Assembly: GCA_021790935.1 (NCBI GenBank)
Contig: JAJYFL010000003.1
Span: 1-42,500 of the forward strand
Length of the DNA stretch: 42,500 nucleotides
Source of the DNA: a bacterium
GTDB lineage: Bacteria; Vulcanimicrobiota; Vulcanimicrobiia; Vulcanimicrobiales; Vulcanimicrobiaceae
Direction of reading: 5' to 3'
Under the pieces are notes generated by a model. That model made no database searches, was not told the origin of the DNA, and saw only the letters and a list, made by a program, of their open reading frames with translations. Below, piece by piece: positions 35,837 through 42,500 of the stretch (its first letter is position 1; each line of letters opens with the position of its first letter). The translations under genes were made by a program, and so were the position numbers.

Positions 35837-37276
35837 ATGCTCGCCCCGGGTTATGCGGCGCTGCCCGCGGCTTTCTATGCCCGGGTCGCCCCGACGCCCT
35901 TGACCGAGCCCTACCTCGTCGCAACGAACGCCGCGGCTGCAAGCGACTTCGATCTCGGCGGGCTCGGCGACGAACGGCAACTCCTCGACGCCGCAAGCGG
36001 CACCGTACTGCCCGGCGGCTGCACGCCGATCGCTGCCGTCTATGCCGGTCATCAATTCGGAGCCTGGGTCCAGCAACTAGGCGACGGTCGCGCCATCGCC
36101 ATCGCCGACGTGCGCGACGCGCGTGGCGCGCTCTGGGAGTTGCAATTGAAAGGTGCCGGCGAAACGCCGTTCTCGCGCTCGGGCGATGGGCGTGCGGTCC
36201 TCCGCTCGACTATCCGCGAGTTTCTTTGCAGCGAGGCGATGCACGCCCTCGGCATCCCTACGACGCGCGCGCTCTGCATCGTTGGCAGCGACACGCCCGT
36301 CTACCGAGAGTCTGTGGAGACGGCGGCCGTGCTCGCGCGGATCGCTCCATCGCACGTCCGCTTCGGCACTTTCGAGTACTTCTACTATCGCGGCGACCGC
36401 GAGGCCGTGGCGCTCCTCGCTGACTACGCCATCGCGCGCCATTATCCCGAACTTGCTGGACGAAGCGATCGCTACGAAGCCCTTTTCCGCCAGATAGTCC
36501 TCAGTACCGCTCGCTTGATCGCGTTTTGGCAAGCGGTTGGATTCGAACACGGCGTCATGAACACCGACAACATGTCGGTCGCGGGAATCACGCTGGACTA
36601 CGGGCCTTTCGGCTTCATGGAAGCCTACGATCCAGATTGGATCTGCAACCACTCCGACCACCTGGGCCGATACCGCTTCTCAGCACAGCCCGGCGTCGCC
36701 CTTTGGAATCTTCATTGCTTGGCCGCGGCAATGGGCACCCTGCTCTCTGAGGAGGCTGCCTTGCTCGCGCTGGCCGAGTACGAACCCGCCCTCCGCACAG
36801 CCTATCTCGAGCGCTCTCTACGCAAACTTGGCCTGCACTCATGGCCCGGTGAGGCGGGCACCCTGCTCGCCGATCTCCTCGCGATAATGCGGCGGTCGGG
36901 CGCCGACTACACGATCGCGTTTCGGGCGCTGGCAAAGGTAGGACGCGTCCCTAGCGATGCCGACCAAGCCTTCCTCGCCAATTTTGCAACCGCCGATGCC
37001 GGACCGTGGCTGTTGCGTTACCGTGAGGCGCTGGAATCCCAGCATATCTCCGACGCGGAACGGTCACGCGCCATGCGATCGGTCAATCCAAAGTACGTGC
37101 TGCGCAATTACCTCGCGCACCAAGCGATCGAACGTGCGGCGCGGCGCGAATTCGACGAAGTAGCCCGTCTCCTCGAAATTCTCCAGCGCCCGTACGACGC
37201 ATGGCCGCAGTACGAATCCTACGCCGCCCCACCGCCGCCATGGGCCAACGATCTCCAATTGAGCTGTAGTTCGTAG
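35837..37276 (+). CDS. selO: Protein adenylyltransferase SelO (YdiU/UPF0061)
   Basis: 479 aa pseudokinase-fold enzyme that transfers AMP to proteins. Signature segments: YAGHQFGAWVQQLGDGRAI, LQLKGAGETPFSRSGDGRAVLRS (ATP-binding Lys and Gly-rich part), EHGVMNTDNMS (catalytic loop with Asn), LDYGPFGFMEAYDP (the DFG-like metal site) and PVYRES. The protein ends LSCSS; this C-terminal CSS is conserved in bacterial SelO, where eukaryotic forms have selenocysteine. It starts two bases after the phosphofructokinase gene, clearly the same operon. In other bacteria SelO is linked to redox stress. Confidence 0.95.
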   Translation: MLAPGYAALPAAFYARVAPTPLTEPYLVATNAAAASDFDLGGLGDERQLLDAASGTVLPGGCTPIAAVYAGHQFGAWVQQLGDGRAIAIADVRDARGALWELQLKGAGETPFSRSGDGRAVLRSTIREFLCSEAMHALGIPTTRALCIVGSDTPVYRESVETAAVLARIAPSHVRFGTFEYFYYRGDREAVALLADYAIARHYPELAGRSDRYEALFRQIVLSTARLIAFWQAVGFEHGVMNTDNMSVAGITLDYGPFGFMEAYDPDWICNHSDHLGRYRFSAQPGVALWNLHCLAAAMGTLLSEEAALLALAEYEPALRTAYLERSLRKLGLHSWPGEAGTLLADLLAIMRRSGADYTIAFRALAKVGRVPSDADQAFLANFATADAGPWLLRYREALESQHISDAERSRAMRSVNPKYVLRNYLAHQAIERAARREFDEVARLLEILQRPYDAWPQYESYAAPPPPWANDLQLSCSS

Positions 37277-37294
37277 CCGGCGCGGTTCTAAGCG

Positions 37295-38272
37295 CTACTG
37301 CTTCTCGGCCTCGTTCAAGAATTCGGTCGCCCGCGCCATCCCGCTTTGGTCGTCGGCGATCTTGTACCGCTGCAGGGCGCGAGCGGCATCGCGCTTTGCG
37401 CTCGCCGCTCTTCCAAGACGCATGAGGATCTTGGCTCGCAGCAGGTAGCCGTCGCCGTCATCGGGGACACCCCGCACGTATGCGGCGATCTCTCCGAGTG
37501 CGCGATGCTGCCGACCGAGCCTGTGGTACGCATACGCGAGCCAGTAATGTGCGCCCGTTTCGGTAGCGTCCAGGGCCAGCGAACTCTCGAAATCCGAGCT
37601 CGCGCCGTTCCAGTTTCGCTCGCGAATCTCGACGACCCCGCGATAGAAGGACGCCGCCGCGCTCTTTGGGTCGAGCGCGACGGCTCGATTACAATCTCCG
37701 AGGGCCAGATTCAGGCGGTCCATCCCGCGGTATATGCGGCATCGATCGATGTAGCCGCTCGCATCAGTGTCGTCGAGCGCGAGCGCGGCGTCGATATCGG
37801 TGAGGGCACGAGCATACCGCTGCGAGAGCAGGTAGGCCACCGACCGCGTGCGCAACGCCCAGGTGTCCTTCGGATCGAGCGAGAGCGCCTTACTACAGTC
37901 GCCGATCGCGTCTTTGAGGCGCCCCAGATCCCCATACGTCGCGCAGCGCGTAGCGTAGGCGTATTCGAACTCTGGATTGAGAGCGATGGCCGCATTGTAG
38001 TCGATGAGCGCGCCTTGCGGGTCGCCCAAGTTGTCGCGCGCATCCCCGCGCAGGACGAGTCCCTTCGCACTATGCGGATCTTCGAGAAGCAACTCGTCGA
38101 GCAACGCGATCGCGCGTTTGTACGAGCCTTGCCGAAAGAGGCTCTTTGCCTGATCGTACAAAGAGGCAGCGTTGGCCGCCGCAGCCGACGGCGTGGCTGC
38201 CGCCCGCGCGAATCCCGGGAAGCCGAGCGCCATGCCCGCGAGCAGCGCGAGCACCGTAAATCGAACGCGCAA
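37295..38272 (-). CDS. Exported tetratricopeptide-repeat protein
   Basis: 325 aa beginning with TTG at 38272, chosen because GGAGG lies nine bases upstream and the codon opens directly on a signal peptide (FTVLALLAGMALGFPGFARA). The mature protein is a row of about seven TPR units of 34 residues (for example SLFRQGSYKRAIALLDELLLEDP, GDPQGALIDYNAAIALNPEF, GRLKDAIGDCSKALSLDPKD). TPR arrays bind partner proteins; no enzymatic domain is present. It lies just past the rRNA terminator on the same strand and must have its own promoter in 38273-38322. Confidence 0.85.
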   Translation of the reverse strand: MRVRFTVLALLAGMALGFPGFARAAATPSAAAANAASLYDQAKSLFRQGSYKRAIALLDELLLEDPHSAKGLVLRGDARDNLGDPQGALIDYNAAIALNPEFEYAYATRCATYGDLGRLKDAIGDCSKALSLDPKDTWALRTRSVAYLLSQRYARALTDIDAALALDDTDASGYIDRCRIYRGMDRLNLALGDCNRAVALDPKSAAASFYRGVVEIRERNWNGASSDFESSLALDATETGAHYWLAYAYHRLGRQHRALGEIAAYVRGVPDDGDGYLLRAKILMRLGRAASAKRDAARALQRYKIADDQSGMARATEFLNEAEKQ

Positions 38273-38322
38273 GACCGCAATCCTCCATGCAGAATGATGG
38301 GTGAAAGTTCGCCCAGGAAAGT

Positions 38323-38356
38323 GAAAAAGCCCGTCGCTCATGCGACGGGCTTTTTC
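38323..38356 (-). terminator. rRNA operon terminator
   Basis: GAAAAAGCCCGTCGC (38323-38337) is mirrored by 38342-38356 with a 4-nt loop, giving a perfect 15-bp stem ending in a T run on the minus strand. It lies about 10 nt after the 5S rRNA end. Confidence 0.9.
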
Positions 38357-38366
38357 GAAGTCTAAT

Positions 38367-38481
38367 CTGGCGCTGTCCTACTTTCGAGGGACCCTGCGGT
38401 CCGACTATCATCGGCGCTGGCGGGCTTAACTGCCGTGTTCGGGATGGGAACGGGTGGAACCCCGTCGCTATCGGCGCCAGA
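38367..38481 (-). rRNA. rrf: 5S ribosomal RNA
   Basis: On the minus strand it begins CTGGCGCCGATAGCGACGGG and contains CCGAACACGGCAGTTAAGCC and CGAAAGTAGGACAGCGCCAG. The ends pair (CTGGCGC with GCGCCAG), as in all 5S rRNAs. About 115 nt; end positions accurate to a few bases. It follows 23S by about 100 nt. Confidence 0.95.
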
Positions 38482-38842
38482 AACGTGATCCTCATCGCGA
38501 CGCCGAGCCGGAGCTCTAGGCGATCGCGACGAGAAAGCTGCACACAGAAGAACTTTCAGTGCCAAAAAAAGCGAGCGAGTTAAAAATTTCCGGGCGATTA
38601 GTACCGGTCAGCTGAACACCTTGCGGTGCTTACACCCCCGGCCTATCAACGTGGTAGTCTACCACGACCCTTCACCCTTGCGGGATTGAGATCTCATCTT
38701 AGGGTCAGTTTCGTGCTTATATGCTTTCAGCACTTATCTGATCCGAACATAGCTACCCGGCTATGCCCCTGGCGGGACAACCGGTTCACCAGCGGTTCGT
38801 TCAACTCGGTCCTCTCGTACTAGAGTCGACGCCCTTCAAATC

Positions 38843-38896
<54 letters not shown>

Positions 38897-38904
38897 ATCG
38901 CGTA

Positions 38905-38941
<37 letters not shown>

Positions 38942-38965
38942 ACTACAGCCCCAGGATGCGACGAT

Positions 38966-39000
<35 letters not shown>

Positions 39001-39176
39001 GACTCTTGGGGGAGATAAGCCTGTTATCCCCAGAGTAGCTTTTATCCGATAAGCGACGGCCCTTCCATTCGGTACCGCCGGATCACTTAGCCCTGCTTTC
39101 GCACCTGCTCGACCTGTCCGTCTCGCAGTCAAGCTCCCTTTTGCCTATGCACTCTTACGAACGGTTTCTGACCGTT

Positions 39177-39246
<70 letters not shown>

Positions 39247-39502
39247 GCTGTCCTACCGCCGGCTTACGGCGGTTAGTTAGAATCCCAAGACTATCAGGGT
39301 GGTATCCCAACGTTGTCTCCCTGCGAGCTAGCGCCCGCAGATCATCGACTCCCACCTATCCTGTACGGACAATCTCAAAACCCAACATCAGGGTACAGTA
39401 AAGCTTCATGGGGTCTTTCCGTCCTGCCGCGGGTAACCAGCATCTTCACTGGTACTGCAATTTCGCCGGGATCCCCATTGAGACAGTGCCCAAGTCGTTA
39501 CT

Positions 39503-40020
<518 letters not shown>

Positions 40021-41749
40021 CGAATTACAACCTTAATGTACTTTGGATGCCTGGCGTATAGTCTCTGAGGATCGGAGGGTCTTGCTTGCCTTCGGCAACC
40101 AAAGCCACTCATTTCCTGCGGATTGTCCAATCCCAACCATTGTTACTGGCGCGCATATGCCGCCGAGTAGGTGTGGGCTCTAAGGATGTTCCCGCATATA
40201 GCCAGGTATTTTTTTCCGCACGTTGCCGTGCGGAGAGGCAACGATTTATTGTCACCTTAGGACGGTTATAGTTACCGCCGCCGTTTACTGGGGCTTCAGA
40301 TCGAAGCTTCGCTTGCGCTGACCTCTCCTTTTAACCTTCCAGCACCGGGCAGGAGTCAGCCCCTATACGTCCGCTTTCGCGTTCGCAGAGACCTGTGTTT
40401 TTGTTAAACAGTCGCTTGGGCCTATTTTGTGCCACCTTCCTCAGCTTTCGTTGTAAAAACTAGACCGAAGAAGGCACCCCTTCTCCCGAAGTTACGGGGT
40501 TAATTTGCCGAGTTCCTTAACAGGGATTCTCCCGTCGCCTTAGCATGCTCTGCCAGTCTACCTGTGTCGGTGTACGGTACGGGCACCTACGATCCTATCT
40601 AGAGACTTTTCTCGGCAGCGTGGAGTCTGTCACTTCGAGTCCGAAGACCCTCGTATTCGCTTCTCGGAGTTAGCCACGCGGATTTTCCTACGTGACCCCC
40701 TACCAGCTTAAACGCACGCATCCATCGGTGCGCTGACATATCCTCCTGCGTCATCCCTTTGATTCATAGGCCTTTCCGAACGGTGGCAGCCCGAAAATCG
40801 TGCTGACACTGTCCGAAAAGGTCTAAACGGTCGTCGGTGGTAGCAGAATATGAACTGCTTGTGCATCGCCTACGCTTCTCAGCCTCGGCTTAGCTCCCGA
40901 CTCACCCTGAGACGATTGACGTTGCTCAGGAAACCTTAGACTTCCGGCGAGAGTGGTTCTCACACTCTTTTTTCGCTACTTATACCTGCATTCGCACTTG
41001 TAGTTCGTCCAGCCGTCCTCACGGTCGACCTTCAGCCTACACTACAACGCTCCCCTACCGATTAGTTTCCTAATCCCAAAGCTTCGGTTAGATGCTTGAG
41101 CCCCGTTACATTTTCGGCGCCTCGTCACTCGACTAGTGAGCTATTACGCACTCTTTTAAGGGTGGCTGCTTCTAAGCCAACCTCCTAGTTGTCTGTGCGA
41201 CAAGACTTCCTTTACCACTGAGCATCTATTAGGGACCTTAGCTGTTGATCTGGGCTGTTTCCCTTTTGACGATGGAGCTTATCCCCCACCGTCTGACTGC
41301 TACGATGTTCGCCTCGGTATTCGGAGTTTGATGGGGTTCGGTAAGCCGGTAAGCCCCCTAGCCCTGTCAGTGCTCTACCCCCAAGGGTTAAATCGTAACG
41401 CTAGTCCTCAAACTATTTCGGGGAGAACCAGCTATCTCCAAGCTCGATTGGCTTTTCACCCCTATCCACAGGTCATCCAATGTTTTTTCAACAACAACAG
41501 GTTCGGCCCTCCACATGAGTTTAATCATGCTTCAGCCTGCCCATGGATAGATCGCTTGGTTTCGGGTCTACTGATACGGACAAGCGCCCTATTCAGACTC
41601 GCTTTCGCTACGGCTCCGGCTCAACACCTTAACCAAGCCCGTACCAAGTAACTCGCAGGTTCATTCTTCAATAGGCACGCGATCACACATTAAAATAGTG
41701 CTTTCACGGTTTGTAAGCACGCGGTTTCATGTTCTATTTCACTCCCCTT

Positions 41750-41782
<33 letters not shown>

Positions 41783-42387
41783 AATTCGCTATCGGTCTCC
41801 ACAGCATATTTAGCCTTGGAAGATGGTCCTCCCAGTTTCAGACAGGGTTTCTCGTGCCCCGCCCTACTCACGAACAACTCCGTAAGATCGAACGATTTCG
41901 CCTACAGGACTATCACCTTCTGTGGTGCGGCTTTCCAGCCGGCTTCCGCTATCGATCGATTTTTTGACTTACGCTCAGAGGATCAGCTCTGAGGTGGTTG
42001 CCGTACAACCCCGCGTATGCAACGCCCGATCGCTTACACATACGCGGTTTAGGCTGTTCCCAGTTCGCTCGCCGCTACTACGGGAATCTCGGTTGATGTC
42101 TGTTCCTCCGGCTACTTAGATGTTTCAGTTCACCGGGTGCGCTCTCTCGCGACTATTGAATTCATCGCGGAGTCCTAGCCCATGACGGCTAGGGGGTTGC
42201 CCCATTCGGATATCCAGGGATCATCGCTTCTTAGCAGCTACTCCTGGCTTTTCGCAGCTTGGTACGTCCTTCATCGCCTGTGGAGCCAAGGTATCCACCT
42301 CGTGCTCTTATTAATTTTTAACTCGTACTTTTTTCGATTACTCGAAATTGCATCCGCAACGGACACGGAACGGTCCGCTGCAGACCG

Positions 42388-42410
42388 CTTTCATGTTTGG
42401 CACATGAAAG
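42388..42410. other. Hairpin in the 16S-23S spacer
   Basis: CTTTCATGT (42388-42396) pairs with ACATGAAAG (42402-42410) with a 5-nt loop. It lies about 70 nt upstream of 23S in the precursor, so it may be part of rRNA processing. Confidence 0.5.
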
Positions 42411-42421
42411 TTCTTCTCTAT

Positions 42422-42437
42422 GCAGTTTTCAAAGATC
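42422..42437 (-). promoter_or_regulatory. boxA-like antitermination element in the rRNA spacer
   Basis: The minus strand reads GATCTTTGAAAACTGC, close to the CTTTGAAAACT elements found before 23S in many bacterial rRNA spacers and thought to bind Nus factors. The remaining spacer in 42321-42500 shows no recognisable tRNA. Confidence 0.5.
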
Positions 42438-42500
42438 GTGAGGGCTCGAACGACATCGCCCAAGCGAGTCGCCGCACCGCGCCGCTCCGAAAAGTCGGGG

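Overview
The window is about 42.5 kb of GC-rich bacterial chromosome with compact, often overlapping genes. It carries core genes for aromatic amino acid and histidine synthesis, cell division, replication and respiration, and the 3' part of an rRNA operon. The gene content (short HisG with HisZ, a succinate dehydrogenase built from SdhA, SdhB and a CCG-domain subunit, PPi-type phosphofructokinase, split ftsQ/ftsAZ) suggests a deep-branching GC-rich phylum. Something like Candidatus Eremiobacterota (WPS-2) is possible, but that is an inference and not a match I could test.

Layout. 1-1.5 kb (minus): aroC then aroK, truncated by the window edge. 1.7-11.8 kb: an accessory island inserted between aroC and ftsZ. 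It holds a homing-endonuclease-repeat-like protein, a DUF4236 protein, a two-gene unit (membrane-anchored macro-domain protein plus an OGFr_N-domain protein), an IS66 remnant, an AlbA_2/Schlafen-type protein and a complete type III restriction-modification operon (mod, res and a small third gene with a G9 tract). 12-14.4 kb (minus): ftsA-ftsZ. 14.6-17 kb (plus): a chemoreceptor and a small secreted protein, which separate ftsA from ftsQ. 17-25.1 kb (minus): one tightly overlapped operon dnaE-hisZ-hisG-hisD-HAD phosphatase-ftsQ. 25.2-26.4 kb (plus): a GAF-GGDEF diguanylate cyclase. 26.5-30.1 kb (plus): succinate dehydrogenase/fumarate reductase sdhA-sdhB-CCG subunit. 30.1-34.5 kb: a small unknown gene, an aldehyde-dehydrogenase-fold protein, a VOC protein, a secreted S58/DmpA-type peptidase and a HAD phosphatase. 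34.6-37.3 kb (plus): PPi-dependent phosphofructokinase and SelO. 37.3-38.3 kb (minus): an exported TPR protein. 38.3-42.5 kb (minus): 5S rRNA, 23S rRNA and the start of the 16S-23S spacer.

Two things stand out. First, the pair at 3489-4936: a protein with two membrane helices and a macro domain, the architecture of Thoeris-type (ThsA) effectors, is translationally coupled to an OGFr_N protein where a TIR enzyme would be expected, and it lies a few kilobases from a type III R-M system. This is my best candidate for an undescribed defence system. Second, the 23S rRNA gene is interrupted by a 709-nt group I intron at the conserved site between CCTAAGGT and AGCGAAAT (E. coli position about 1923, the I-CeuI site). 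It encodes a single-motif LAGLIDADG endonuclease whose stop codon is completed by the first base of the 3' exon.
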